Numbered from the stretch's first letter, positions 17,191 through 25,792 are shown. The stretch is DNA of 64,000 nt from Clostridium cibarium (GCF_014836335.1 NZ_JACSRA010000026.1:1-64000); one strand, 5' to 3'. Notes: generated by a model from the sequence alone, not told the origin. Numbers and translations: made by a program.

Positions 17191-17487
17191 ATGGAAGAAA
17201 AGATAATGACGTTAATCATTCACAGTGGAGAAGCTAGAAGTTATGCAATGGAAGCTATTGTAGCTGCAAAAGAGGGGAATTTGGAAGAAGCTAAGGGGTT
17301 AATAGCAAAAGCTGATGAAGAACTAGGTGAAGCACATAATATGCAAACAAGCTTAATTCAAGCTGAGGCTGGGGGAGAAAAAATAGAGATGACTTTATTA
17401 ATGGTACATGCACAAGACCATTTCATGACTTCTATGACTCTTAAAGATTTAGCAAAAGAATTAGTAGAAATTTACGCTAGGCTATAG
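17191..17487 (+). CDS. PTS system IIA component, lactose/cellobiose family
   Basis: A 98-residue helical IIA protein. The HAQDH segment contains the phospho-accepting His73 and the metal-binding Asp76 expected for the lactose/cellobiose IIA family. The ATG at 17191 is chosen because AAAGGGAG is 8 bases upstream; an in-frame TTG at 17173 has no such site. It follows the IIB gene under the same sigma-54 promoter and is closed by a strong terminator. The transported sugar is probably a beta-glucoside or chitobiose-like disaccharide, by family only. Confidence 0.92.
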   Translation: MEEKIMTLIIHSGEARSYAMEAIVAAKEGNLEEAKGLIAKADEELGEAHNMQTSLIQAEAGGEKIEMTLLMVHAQDHFMTSMTLKDLAKELVEIYARL

Positions 17488-17489
17488 TG

Positions 17490-17526
17490 AAAAAAGCTGT
17501 TCAAATATGTTTGGACAGCTTTTTTA
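17490..17526 (+). terminator. Terminator of the PTS operon
   Basis: The stem GCTGTTCAAA/TTTGGACAGC (one G-T pair, loop TATG) has A- and T-rich extensions and is followed by a T-run. Confidence 0.88.
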
Positions 17527-17557
17527 TTATGTTTAAATATTAATCTGAAATAATAGC

Positions 17558-17584
17558 ACAATTTTTTTGGACATGCATAATATA
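17558..17584 (+). promoter_or_regulatory. Possible sigma-K-like mother-cell promoter
   Basis: AC (17558-17559), 16 bases, CATAATATA (17576-17584) fits the AC/CATAnnnTA pattern of sigma-K-type promoters. A sigma-A-like TATAAT also occurs at 17588-17593, but transcription from it would begin almost at the ribosome binding site. It could explain late-sporulation expression of the next gene. Confidence 0.4.
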
Positions 17585-17612
17585 AAGTATAATGAACAAT
17601 GGAGGTAAAGTT

Positions 17613-18023
17613 ATGAGCGGGAAAGTTGCTGTTTGCACAGTATGTCCAAAAGAAAATCAACAGATTGAAGCTATTATTAAATTACCAGTAGAGAAAAGAG
17701 CGGTTATTCATGGTACAGTTTTAGATGCTAATGGAAATCCAGTAGCTGATGCTGTTGTTAAGTTACTTCAAGTTGTAGATGGGTGTAAATTACCTTATCC
17801 ATTAACTCACACATTTACAGATCAATATGGTCAATTTTTATTAGGACCTTTATGTCCAAATGTGAAATATATGCTTAAAGTTTATAAAGATACTATTAAA
17901 ATAAAATGTCTACCATTAGATGTTGATTGTTATGAAGGAAAATGTATAGGAGTTAAGAATTGTCCACCATGTCAGCCAAAGAGCAAAGAAAAATATAGTG
18001 ATTTTGATAATTGTGATTGTTAA
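17613..18023 (+). CDS. Cysteine-rich protein with carboxypeptidase-regulatory-like beta domain
   Basis: A 136-residue protein with 11 cysteines. Residues about 30-95 look like a CarboxypepD_reg/CnaB-type beta-sandwich (HGTVLDANGNPVADAVV, then a TDQYGQFLLG segment). A Cys-rich C-terminal tail (about 100-136) contains CPPC and ends in CDC. There is no signal peptide. The ATG at 17613 follows GGAGGT (17601-17606); an in-frame ATG at 17592 has no such site. A sigma-K-like promoter motif lies upstream. A structural, disulfide-linked spore-surface protein is one reading. I do not recognise a named family. Confidence 0.72.
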   Translation: MSGKVAVCTVCPKENQQIEAIIKLPVEKRAVIHGTVLDANGNPVADAVVKLLQVVDGCKLPYPLTHTFTDQYGQFLLGPLCPNVKYMLKVYKDTIKIKCLPLDVDCYEGKCIGVKNCPPCQPKSKEKYSDFDNCDC

Positions 18024-18041
18024 AATTTCAGTCGAAAAATT

Positions 18042-18067
18042 AAAAAAGCCCTTGGAAAAGGGCTTTT
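18042..18067 (+). terminator. Rho-independent terminator
   Basis: The stem AAAAAGCCCTT/AAGGGCTTTTT, with a short GGAA-type loop, follows the Cys-rich gene. Confidence 0.88.
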
Positions 18068-18134
18068 TATTATTTAAGCTGTGTTATATACTATTATAGT
18101 TAATAATGATTATGAGGATAAGGTGATGATTTAT

Positions 18135-19226
18135 ATGGGGAATATTTTATTATACATAGTTACATTTTTCTTTGTCATTGGGGTTGTAGATTACTTTTTT
18201 AACAACAGATTCAAGTATGGACAATATTTCGAAGATGGAATAAAGACTATGGGATCATTAGCTTTATCAATGATAGGTATATTGTCTATTACGCCTTTAT
18301 TCGTTAAAGGGTTACAAAGTGCAGTAGTTCCAATTTTAAAAAACATTGGATTAGATCCATCCATTTTTACGTCAAGTCTTATAGCTGTCGATATGGGAGC
18401 ATACAATATGGCAGTAGATATTTCAACAACAGATAAGTTTGTTGAGTTTTCAGGAATTCTAATGGCATCAATACTAGGATGTACTCTTAGTTTTACAATT
18501 CCTTTTGCATTAGGTGTTATAAAAAAAGAATCTATGGAAGCATTATCTAAAGGAATTGTATGTGGGGTAATTACAATTCCAATTGGTCTTTTTTGTGGAG
18601 GATTACTATTAAGAATAGATATATTGACTTTGATATTTAATCTTACCCCAATAATTATACTTTCAGTAGCATTATCTTTAGGAATAATGTACAAGCCTTC
18701 CTTGTGTATTAAAATATTTTCTATTTTCGAGAAAATTATTTTGTTAATAAGTATAGTTGGATTAGCTCTACAGGGAGTTTATTCTATTTCATCCTATGAA
18801 ATTTTAAACGATATGATGCCATTAAAAGATACTATATTAATAGTTGGCAAAATTGCTATATTCTTGGGCGGAGCTTATGTAATGCTTGAATTTATACAAA
18901 GAGCTTTAAAGAAGCAATTAGGCTTCTTAGAGAAAAGATTAAATATGAGTAGTAAGAATATTACTGTTCTTATTGGATCATTAGCAACTGCAATTATAGT
19001 GTTTTCCAATTTTGAAAAATTAGATTATAAAGGTAAGATAGTGTGCAGCGCTTTCTCAGTTTCTGGAGCATATGTGCTTGGAGGACAATTAGGATATGTA
19101 GCTGGAGTTGAGCCTGATATGATTAATATTTATGTATTTACAAAATTAATATCAGGTATATTAGCAATTGCTTTTGCAATATTTTTATTGCATAGAGAAG
19201 AAAACATTAGAAAGAAGCGAATATAA
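18135..19226 (+). CDS. eutH: EutH-like ethanolamine transporter
   Basis: A 363-residue polytopic membrane protein of about ten hydrophobic segments. It is recognisable as EutH by the pattern of ALSMIGILSITPL, a VDMGAYNMA segment where EutH has CDMGG, and GVITIPIGLFCGG. EutH is the ethanolamine permease or facilitator of eut operons. No other eut gene is present, so the role may be separate from ethanolamine catabolism. The start at 18135 fits the normal EutH N-terminus and sits 9 bases after AGGTG. An ATG at 18126 and a GTG at 18081 are alternatives. Confidence 0.85.
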   Translation: MGNILLYIVTFFFVIGVVDYFFNNRFKYGQYFEDGIKTMGSLALSMIGILSITPLFVKGLQSAVVPILKNIGLDPSIFTSSLIAVDMGAYNMAVDISTTDKFVEFSGILMASILGCTLSFTIPFALGVIKKESMEALSKGIVCGVITIPIGLFCGGLLLRIDILTLIFNLTPIIILSVALSLGIMYKPSLCIKIFSIFEKIILLISIVGLALQGVYSISSYEILNDMMPLKDTILIVGKIAIFLGGAYVMLEFIQRALKKQLGFLEKRLNMSSKNITVLIGSLATAIIVFSNFEKLDYKGKIVCSAFSVSGAYVLGGQLGYVAGVEPDMINIYVFTKLISGILAIAFAIFLLHREENIRKKRI

Positions 19227-19339
19227 TTTATTTAAGTGAATAACTAAAAAATGTATATATGATATAATATATACTAAGTATATGAAATACTGATTAAAAT
19301 GCTACTTAAGCATAAACAAGGTATTTGAGGTGATTGTTT

Positions 19340-20482
19340 TTGAAAAGTAAAATAAAATATGCTATATCAATAATATTAATCTGTATTTTTTCACTTCTTG
19401 TAGTAAATGTAGTTGAAGGAAAAAAGGATGATGTAGTTAAAGGGAATATAACTGTTTGGGCAGATAGTAGTACTTTCGAATATTTAAATAAATCTGCTCA
19501 GGAATTTATGGAGTTAAATAGTAGAACTAAAGTGGATGTTGTTCAAATCTATTCAGATAATCTTAACGAAAAATTTAAAGCTGCTATAGAAGGCGGAACT
19601 TTACCAGATGTAGCACAATTAAATAGCAAATATATTAGAGAAATAAGAGAAAAATACCAGAATGTTATACCTGAAAAGCAAGATGAAAGTATTATTGAAG
19701 ATTATACTAAAAATTATACTAAAGGAAGGATATCAGAAGTAAAAGAAGATGGGAAAGTTATAGGAATTCCATTTACTTCTAGACCTTTGGTAATGTATTT
19801 AAGAGAAGATATGCTTAAAATTTATGGGTATACATATGAAAATATAGTTACTTGGGAAGATCTTATTAATATGGGGAAGGATATATATGCAAAGAGTGGA
19901 GGAAAAGTAAATGTCCTTAATGCTGTAGGTCAAGACTATTGTGATTTAGTATCATTACTAATTATGCAAGAGATGGAATTAACAGATAATGAAGAAGAAA
20001 TAAAAAGTAATGTAGATAAAAGAATAGCAGAATTAACTAATGACAATATATTAAATAAAAATAGAGAAGGGCAATTTGTTGCAAGGATATCATCTATAAA
20101 TGGAATGAGAGAACTAAAGGAAATAAGTGAAAATTGTCAGTGGACTTCTAATAATGTTCCAGCCAAAAGTAAAGGAAGTAATAGATTTTATTTAGGAGAA
20201 GGAGATAATTTAGTAGTTTTAGATAAAAATGATAAGAATCAGAAATTAACAAAAAAGTTTATTGAGTATTTATCTACTAATACAAAAAGTAAATCTGAAT
20301 ATATTTTGAACGGAAATTTCTTTTTAAGTTTTTTATCAGCTTACGAAAATAAGTCAATAGAAGGTTCTATTAATAATTTTATAGATAAAAACCCTATCGT
20401 AGTCATGGATAATATAAGTAGAAAGGCACCAACTTTAGATGATTATGATTTGTATTTTAAAATAAGAAATTATTATAATTAG
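19340..20482 (+). CDS. Extracellular solute-binding protein, sugar ABC family, isolated
   Basis: A 380-residue protein with an N-terminal hydrophobic segment (about 7-25), then a family 1 solute-binding fold (NITVWADSS near the start, GIPFTSRPLVMYLREDM in the middle). No lipobox cysteine is evident, so it may stay membrane-anchored or be secreted rather than be a lipoprotein. No permease or ATPase genes adjoin it. The TTG at 19340 is preferred over the TTG at 19334 because GAGGTGA (19327-19333) is spaced correctly for it. The ligand is unknown. It could be a divergent sensory or spore-associated member. Confidence 0.75.
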   Translation: MKSKIKYAISIILICIFSLLVVNVVEGKKDDVVKGNITVWADSSTFEYLNKSAQEFMELNSRTKVDVVQIYSDNLNEKFKAAIEGGTLPDVAQLNSKYIREIREKYQNVIPEKQDESIIEDYTKNYTKGRISEVKEDGKVIGIPFTSRPLVMYLREDMLKIYGYTYENIVTWEDLINMGKDIYAKSGGKVNVLNAVGQDYCDLVSLLIMQEMELTDNEEEIKSNVDKRIAELTNDNILNKNREGQFVARISSINGMRELKEISENCQWTSNNVPAKSKGSNRFYLGEGDNLVVLDKNDKNQKLTKKFIEYLSTNTKSKSEYILNGNFFLSFLSAYENKSIEGSINNFIDKNPIVVMDNISRKAPTLDDYDLYFKIRNYYN

Positions 20483-20496
20483 ATATATATTAAATA

Positions 20497-20544
20497 AAAA
20501 GATGAGAATGTATGAGATAAAGTTTTCGTATATTCTCATCTTTT
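20497..20544. terminator. Bidirectional terminator
   Basis: A 16-bp stem (20497-20512 / 20529-20544, one G-T pair) with a 16-base loop, between the convergent solute-binding protein and glycosyltransferase genes. Confidence 0.82.
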
Positions 20545-20575
20545 AATAATATAGAAGTGAGTAATTATTTTTTCA

Positions 20576-21691
20576 TTAAATTAGAGATTTATAAGCTTGA
20601 AGAGTTTTCTCGGCAGTTTTAATCCAAGAAAATTCAAGGCTTTTTTTATGCCCTTTTTCTTTTAATTCTTCCTTTAATGACTCATCGTTTAGTAATTTTA
20701 TTAAATTATATTGCAGTTCATCAGAATTGGATGGATTAATTAAAATGGCTGAATCAGATGTAACTTCAGGAATAGAAGTTAAATTAGAAGTAATAACAGG
20801 AGTTTTACAGCTCATAGCTTCTAAAGGTGGGAGTCCAAACCCTTCATATAAAGAAGGATAAACAAATGCTTCAGCACCACTATAAAATATAGGAAGTAAT
20901 TCATCAGGCAGATAACCGGTAAAAATAATTTTATCCTGAAGGCCTAAGGAGTGGACTGTAGATTTTAATAATTCTCCTTCATCACGTAATGAGCCTGCAA
21001 TTACTAATTTATGATGTACTTTCAATTCATTTTTTATTGCAGAGAATGAAGTGATAAGCTCTTTAACATTTTTTCTTTTACTAAACCCTCCGACATAAAA
21101 GATATATGGATCTTCTATATTGTAATTTTCTTTTAAATATTTCTTGCAATAATTTTTTGAAATTGGTTTAAAAATATGGTTAGTAGCAAGTGGGGTAACA
21201 AAAATTTTTTCTTCAGGAAAGCTAGGGAAGAATCTTAAAATATCTTTTTTTGAGTATTCTGATACAGTGAGTATTCCCTTAGAGGATTCTATTATATTAG
21301 GCATATCTTTAAGAAATTTGGTTAAGTAGCCTATTCCTACTGTTTCGGGCATTATAAATGGAATTAAATCATGTATAGTTACAACAACATTAAGGTTGCA
21401 ATCGAAAGGAAATCCAATACCATTTTGAGGTATATGATACAAATCTATACCTTTATTTTGCAGTAGGTGAGGAATATAACATGCTTCGTAAAATCCACTA
21501 TAGCGACCAGATAAATGTGTAATTGTAACATTACTTTTATTGTATTCCTCTAGTTCGTTACCAGTCCAAATTAGATTAAAATTATCTTCTTTATCTATAT
21601 CTAACAAATTCAAAACTAAGTTTTTAGTATAAGTTCCTATTCCAGATCCAGAATGGAGATTAATGCTTCTTGAGTCTATTCCAAGTTTCAT
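20576..21691 (-). CDS. GT1-family glycosyltransferase (CotSA-like)
   Basis: A 371-residue GT-B glycosyltransferase of the group 1/GT4 type. It has an N-terminal acceptor domain and a C-terminal nucleotide-sugar domain with the E-x7-E type motif YEGFGLPPLEAM. It is a paralogue of the gene at 24674. It is divergent from a CotS-family gene 123 bases away, and CotS pairs with the glycosyltransferase CotSA in the Bacillus spore coat, so a role in glycosylating a spore-coat component is likely. The ATG at 21691 follows TGAGGTG; the upstream in-frame ATG at 21703 lies inside that region. Sugar and acceptor are unknown. Confidence 0.85.
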   Translation of the reverse strand: MKLGIDSRSINLHSGSGIGTYTKNLVLNLLDIDKEDNFNLIWTGNELEEYNKSNVTITHLSGRYSGFYEACYIPHLLQNKGIDLYHIPQNGIGFPFDCNLNVVVTIHDLIPFIMPETVGIGYLTKFLKDMPNIIESSKGILTVSEYSKKDILRFFPSFPEEKIFVTPLATNHIFKPISKNYCKKYLKENYNIEDPYIFYVGGFSKRKNVKELITSFSAIKNELKVHHKLVIAGSLRDEGELLKSTVHSLGLQDKIIFTGYLPDELLPIFYSGAEAFVYPSLYEGFGLPPLEAMSCKTPVITSNLTSIPEVTSDSAILINPSNSDELQYNLIKLLNDESLKEELKEKGHKKSLEFSWIKTAEKTLQAYKSLI

Positions 21692-21759
21692 AAAACACCT
21701 CAAAAAAATTATATATAATAAAATACTATAAATTAATTCAAATTGTGAATAAAAAGTTC

Positions 21760-21787
21760 ACATAAAAAAGATTTTAAACATATAATA
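21760..21787 (+). promoter_or_regulatory. Possible sigma-K-like promoter of first cotS-type gene
   Basis: AC (21760-21761), 17 bases, CATATAATA (21779-21787) fits AC/CATAnnnTA of late mother-cell promoters. It lies 28 bases before the TTG start of a CotS-family gene, a gene class expressed in the mother cell. Confidence 0.5.
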
Positions 21788-21814
21788 AAAAGAACTAATT
21801 TTGAGGTGATACAA

Positions 21815-22810
21815 TTGGGGGAAAAAATAATTAAAAATTTAATAAAAGAGAAATATAATTTAAATATTAAATCTATAGAACAGGTAAAAAATACTTATAA
21901 AATAGATGCTGAAGAGGGAAGATATTGTATAAAAATTATAAAATATCAGTTCTCTCATTTTTATTTTATATTGTCTGCAATTTTGTATTTGCAAAAACGA
22001 GGGTTTAGCAAAATACCAGATATATTAAAGACTAAAGATGGAGAATACTACATTGAATTTTTAGGATATTATGCATACTTAACTGAATGGATACCAGCCA
22101 GGGAAAGTAATTTTGATGATGATATAGAACTTGCAAAAGTTTCAGAAAAACTAGCAGAATTACATGAATGTAGTGAAGGATTTTCAGTAACTAAGGATAT
22201 GAAGCCAAGGATAGGATGGTTTTCTTGGATTGATGTATTTAATACTAGAAAAGAAGAAATAAGAGATTTTGAAAAAAGGATAAATCAAAAAGCGTATAAA
22301 TCTAATTTTGATTTATTGTACAAGAGTTGCATAGATGAAGAGGTTGACAGGGCAGATAAGTGTATAAGGGGATTAAAAGATTCAAATTATATAGAACTTA
22401 TGGAAAGGGAAGTGCTTAAAAGAGGTTTTTGTCATCATGATTATGCACACCATAATATACTTTTTAGTGAAAAAGGAGACATATATATAATTGATTTTGA
22501 TTATTGTATTATGGATACTCATCTACATGATTTAGCATCATTGTTAATAAGGGCTATGAAAAATGGAAAATGGAATAACAAAAATGCAGAAATAATTGTT
22601 AATAGTTATTCTAAGGTAAAAAGAATTTCTCAAGATGAGATGAAGTTAATGAAATATTTTATAAACTTTCCTCAAAGTTTTTGGCAAATAGGAATACAAA
22701 AATATTGGGAGCAGCAACCTTGGGAAGATGAATTCTTTTTAAATAGGCTTACTAGATATATAGAGGATAGAGAAGAGAGAGAAGCGTTTATTGAGGAATT
22801 TTTCTCATAA
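21815..22810 (+). CDS. CotS-family spore coat protein with kinase fold (first copy)
   Basis: A 331-residue protein of the CotS/aminoglycoside-phosphotransferase-like fold. The kinase catalytic loop is intact: H207-H-D209 followed by N214 (HxDxxxxN). The metal-binding IDFDY (Asp227, Asp229) is also present, with a candidate ATP lysine in YCIKIIK. CotS proteins are spore-coat components in Bacillus. The conserved catalytic residues suggest a real small-molecule or sugar kinase. The TTG at 21815 is favoured: GAGGTGAT sits 6 bases upstream. It is divergent from a glycosyltransferase gene and followed by an unknown gene, probably co-transcribed. Confidence 0.85.
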   Translation: MGEKIIKNLIKEKYNLNIKSIEQVKNTYKIDAEEGRYCIKIIKYQFSHFYFILSAILYLQKRGFSKIPDILKTKDGEYYIEFLGYYAYLTEWIPARESNFDDDIELAKVSEKLAELHECSEGFSVTKDMKPRIGWFSWIDVFNTRKEEIRDFEKRINQKAYKSNFDLLYKSCIDEEVDRADKCIRGLKDSNYIELMEREVLKRGFCHHDYAHHNILFSEKGDIYIIDFDYCIMDTHLHDLASLLIRAMKNGKWNNKNAEIIVNSYSKVKRISQDEMKLMKYFINFPQSFWQIGIQKYWEQQPWEDEFFLNRLTRYIEDREEREAFIEEFFS

Positions 22811-23576
22811 AGGAGTGATTATCATAAATAATTTAACTCTACAAGAATATTTGTTAGAGCAAAATATCCTTGTGAAAGGAGGATACTTTAAAGAGGAGAT
22901 AAGTATAAGTGAGGAAAAAATGTTAAATCAAATAGTATTAATCAATAAGGTAGACTGTATTATGAGCAGATACTATGGTGATGGAATAACAAGAATTAAT
23001 AGTAGGGTAGGGAAAAGATTAGAGAGCATAAAGGTACACATGTGTAAACTAAGAATCGATTTGAGAAAGAGAGAAAAGAAAAAAAATTTAAATTTTATGG
23101 ATAAGTTTTTATTAGAAACTGGTGAAAAAATATTAATTCAAGGAGAAGAGAGTATTAAGTTAATTAATGAAATTGATTATTTAAACATTATAAAAAGAAG
23201 TATGAAGGAAAATGAAATATGTTTGGGAAAGGTAGGAGAAGAAAATTTAAAAGAAGATAAAAAAATTGAAATAGGAAGTCTAAGAAATGTAAGTTATAAC
23301 CTTAGGGAAGAAGATATTTACGAATATTTAAAAAGGGCAAAGAAAAAGCAAAATTTATTAAGAGAAGACTATTATATAGATGAATTTGTGAATCTTGCAA
23401 GACTTACAAATGTCAGCAAAGAATATATAAAAATATTATTACGTGTGCCCAGTGATAGTCTGAAACAATGGTATAGATATAGTCAAGGAAAAAGAAATGT
23501 TTCACCTGATAAATATTTAGAGAGCATAAAATCTACGTTAGTTTATGAAATTAAGAATATTAAAAAGGGGGATTAG
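22791..23576 (+). CDS. Unknown protein of the CotS locus, start uncertain
   Basis: I do not recognise this protein of up to 261 residues. It is charged and mostly helical, without signal peptide, membrane segment or cysteine motif. A C-terminal block with NVSKEYIKILLRV and WYRYSQG could be a small helical DNA- or protein-binding region. It sits between two cotS-type genes and is probably translated with them. The start is unclear. TTG 22791 overlaps the upstream gene and lacks a good site. AAGGAG at 22810-22815 points to ATA 22824 or a nearby ATT/ATC. ATG 22920 has a GTGAGG site. The stop is 2 bases from the next start. Confidence 0.65.
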   Translation: MRNFSHKGVIIINNLTLQEYLLEQNILVKGGYFKEEISISEEKMLNQIVLINKVDCIMSRYYGDGITRINSRVGKRLESIKVHMCKLRIDLRKREKKKNLNFMDKFLLETGEKILIQGEESIKLINEIDYLNIIKRSMKENEICLGKVGEENLKEDKKIEIGSLRNVSYNLREEDIYEYLKRAKKKQNLLREDYYIDEFVNLARLTNVSKEYIKILLRVPSDSLKQWYRYSQGKRNVSPDKYLESIKSTLVYEIKNIKKGD

Positions 23577-23577
23577 A

Positions 23578-24615
23578 ATGAATAAACTTAGATATCCAGA
23601 AAAAAGATATTTATCTACTTATGAATTAAGTTCCAGTTTTTTTCAAGAGTTAGGAATAAAGGTTGTAGATATAACCCCTTTAAGAAAAGTTTATATATTG
23701 AAAACAGAAAAAGGAAATAAGATTCTAAAAAAGGTAGATTATGGAGTTGATAGGATAGAATTTATTAACAAATGTATTGAGTGCATTCAAAAAAATTTTC
23801 CATATATCATTTCATATAATAGTTTTAAAAGTGGTAAGAAATACAAGGAATGGGATGGAGGTAATTACATTGTAATGGATCTTATTCCAGGGAGAGAGGC
23901 GACATTTACAAATCCAATAGAATTAAACATGTGTGCTAAAACTCTTGCAAACATGCATATAGCATCTAGAAAAACATTAGGTGAGTTTGATTTGCATGTT
24001 AATCTAGAGAAAAGTGTTGTTAAAAAATATAAGGAAGCTTTAGCAGATATAAAAAAAATTAAAGAATTAATAAAGAGTTACAAGTTTAAAAACGAATTTG
24101 ATTGTCTATATGATAATTATATAGATGAGTGCATTAGCGATATGGAGAAAGCAATTGAACTAATTACATTAAGTGGGTACAGTTTATATAGAGAAAATAT
24201 GAAAAATATAGTTGTATGTCATAATGATTTAGCAGAACATAATTTCCTTTTCTCTAATGAGAAAATGTACTTAATTGATTTCGACTATTGCTCAATAGAC
24301 TTAAGAATAATGGATATATGTGATTTGATCCTTAAAGGGATAAAAGATGCTGCTTTTGATTTTAATAAGGCTGCAGATGTTATTAAAGCTTATGATAGTG
24401 TTGCAACATTAGATAAAGAAGAATACAAATATATATATATATTATTGCTATTTCCTAGGGATATATATACTATTGGAAAAGATTATTATCACAAACAGAA
24501 GGGCTGGGAAGAAGAAGTATTTATAAATAGACTAAAAATGAAATTAATTAACGAAGAGTTCAGGCGAGGATTTTTAAGTAAATATAAAGAAATTTTTAAA
24601 GATAAGCTTGATTAG
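23578..24615 (+). CDS. CotS-family spore coat protein with kinase fold (second copy)
   Basis: A 345-residue CotS/APH-like protein, paralogue of the genes at 21815 and 25897. The catalytic loop H215-N-D217-LAEH-N222 and IDFDY (Asp234, Asp236) are intact. The N-lobe lysine is in KILKKVD. The ATG at 23578 is chosen: AAAAAGGGGG lies just upstream and the start is 2 bases after the previous stop, which indicates translational coupling. Expected in the mother cell and spore coat, by family. The kinase substrate is unknown. Confidence 0.85.
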   Translation: MNKLRYPEKRYLSTYELSSSFFQELGIKVVDITPLRKVYILKTEKGNKILKKVDYGVDRIEFINKCIECIQKNFPYIISYNSFKSGKKYKEWDGGNYIVMDLIPGREATFTNPIELNMCAKTLANMHIASRKTLGEFDLHVNLEKSVVKKYKEALADIKKIKELIKSYKFKNEFDCLYDNYIDECISDMEKAIELITLSGYSLYRENMKNIVVCHNDLAEHNFLFSNEKMYLIDFDYCSIDLRIMDICDLILKGIKDAAFDFNKAADVIKAYDSVATLDKEEYKYIYILLLFPRDIYTIGKDYYHKQKGWEEEVFINRLKMKLINEEFRRGFLSKYKEIFKDKLD

Positions 24616-24622
24616 CTGACTT

Positions 24623-24670
24623 ATAACTTCTTAACTCTATTAGATTAAAAGAGTTAAGAAGTTATTTTAT
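24623..24670 (+). terminator. Terminator after second cotS-type gene
   Basis: A perfect 16-bp stem (24623-24638 / 24650-24665) followed by T residues. It lies between convergent cotS-type and glycosyltransferase genes. Confidence 0.82.
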
Positions 24671-24673
24671 TTG

Positions 24674-25792
24674 TTAGCTTAACATGGAGTTATAGGCGTT
24701 TACTGTCTTAATGGCAGTATTATGCCAAGAAAAGTTTATACTTCGCATTAACCCCTTTTTAACCATGGTTAACATTAGTAGGCTATCATTTAAAACTTTC
24801 TCAATAGCATAGCTTAGATCATTAACGTTATGAGGATTTATTAATAGCGCTGAATCGTAGCATACTTCTGGAAGGGAAGTAACATTTGAAGCTATTACAG
24901 GAGTTCCACAAGCCATAGCTTCAAGAGGGGGAAGTCCAAATCCCTCATAAAAAGATGGATAAACTAGAACTTCAGCCCCGTTATAGAATATAGGCAAATC
25001 CTCTAACGGTATAAAATCAGTAAATATAACATCATTATTTATATTTAAGTCCTCAGCTCTTTTTTTATACTTAGGATATGAAAGCCCTTTTTTGCCTGTA
25101 ATAACTAACTTAACATTCTTTCTATTATTTTCTGGAATTATAGAAAAAGCCTCTATCAATCCAATTATATTTTTTCTAGGACTAAAACCACCAACATAAA
25201 GAATAAAATCATCTTCAATAGAATATTTTTCTTTTATAATTCGCTTACATTTACATTTGCTCATAGGTTTATATATATTTTCAGCAGCGAGATGTGTTAC
25301 ATATATTTTCTCTTCAGGAAAATTAAATTCATGAGCAATATCTTGTTTGGAAAATTCAGATACAGTTATAATACCTTCACAATCTGATAATAGTTTCGGT
25401 AATTCATTGTTAAAAATTCTAAGATATTTGTCACTTACAGTTTCAGGCATTTTTAAAGGAATTATATCGTGTAACGTAATGGCCTTAAAGCAATTTATAT
25501 TTTGTGAAAGTCCAACACCATTTTGAGGAACGTGATAAAGTTCCATATTTTGATTATCAAGAATGTTTGGAACACGTACTTCATCCCAAAAGTTATCTTT
25601 TAAATTAGATTTAACTGATTCTATCTTAAAATTTTCATTTAAGTTATTTAAGGAAGAACCTTCTGGCAAAAAAATAAGATAATCGTTATAGCAATCAACT
25701 TCATTTAAACTTGAAATAAGTTCATGTGTATAAGTTCCGATACCAGTTCCCCTGTACCATTTAGCCGCTCTGCCATCTATGCCAATTTTCAT
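24674..25792 (-). CDS. GT1-family glycosyltransferase (CotSA-like), paralogue
   Basis: A 372-residue GT-B glycosyltransferase, clear paralogue of the gene at 20576: same GIDxR N-terminus, same FILYVGGFS/PRKN region and the same E-x7-E motif YEGFGLPPLEAM. AAAGGA precedes the ATG on the minus strand. It is divergent from the third cotS-type gene (104-base gap), repeating the glycosyltransferase/CotS arrangement. The 3' end abuts a terminator shared with the converging cotS-type gene. Probable role in a spore-surface glycan, from context and analogy with CotSA. Confidence 0.85.
   Translation of the reverse strand: MKIGIDGRAAKWYRGTGIGTYTHELISSLNEVDCYNDYLIFLPEGSSLNNLNENFKIESVKSNLKDNFWDEVRVPNILDNQNMELYHVPQNGVGLSQNINCFKAITLHDIIPLKMPETVSDKYLRIFNNELPKLLSDCEGIITVSEFSKQDIAHEFNFPEEKIYVTHLAAENIYKPMSKCKCKRIIKEKYSIEDDFILYVGGFSPRKNIIGLIEAFSIIPENNRKNVKLVITGKKGLSYPKYKKRAEDLNINNDVIFTDFIPLEDLPIFYNGAEVLVYPSFYEGFGLPPLEAMACGTPVIASNVTSLPEVCYDSALLINPHNVNDLSYAIEKVLNDSLLMLTMVKKGLMRSINFSWHNTAIKTVNAYNSMLS

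Noticed and set aside
18191..18694. Long open frame on the minus strand inside eutH
   Set aside because: Antisense shadow of the eutH coding sequence, without ribosome binding site or recognisable domain.
19253..19274. Inverted repeat GTATATAT-N6-ATATATAC upstream of the orphan binding protein
   Set aside because: Built only of alternating AT steps, which arise easily in this base composition; no T-run and no clear promoter context.
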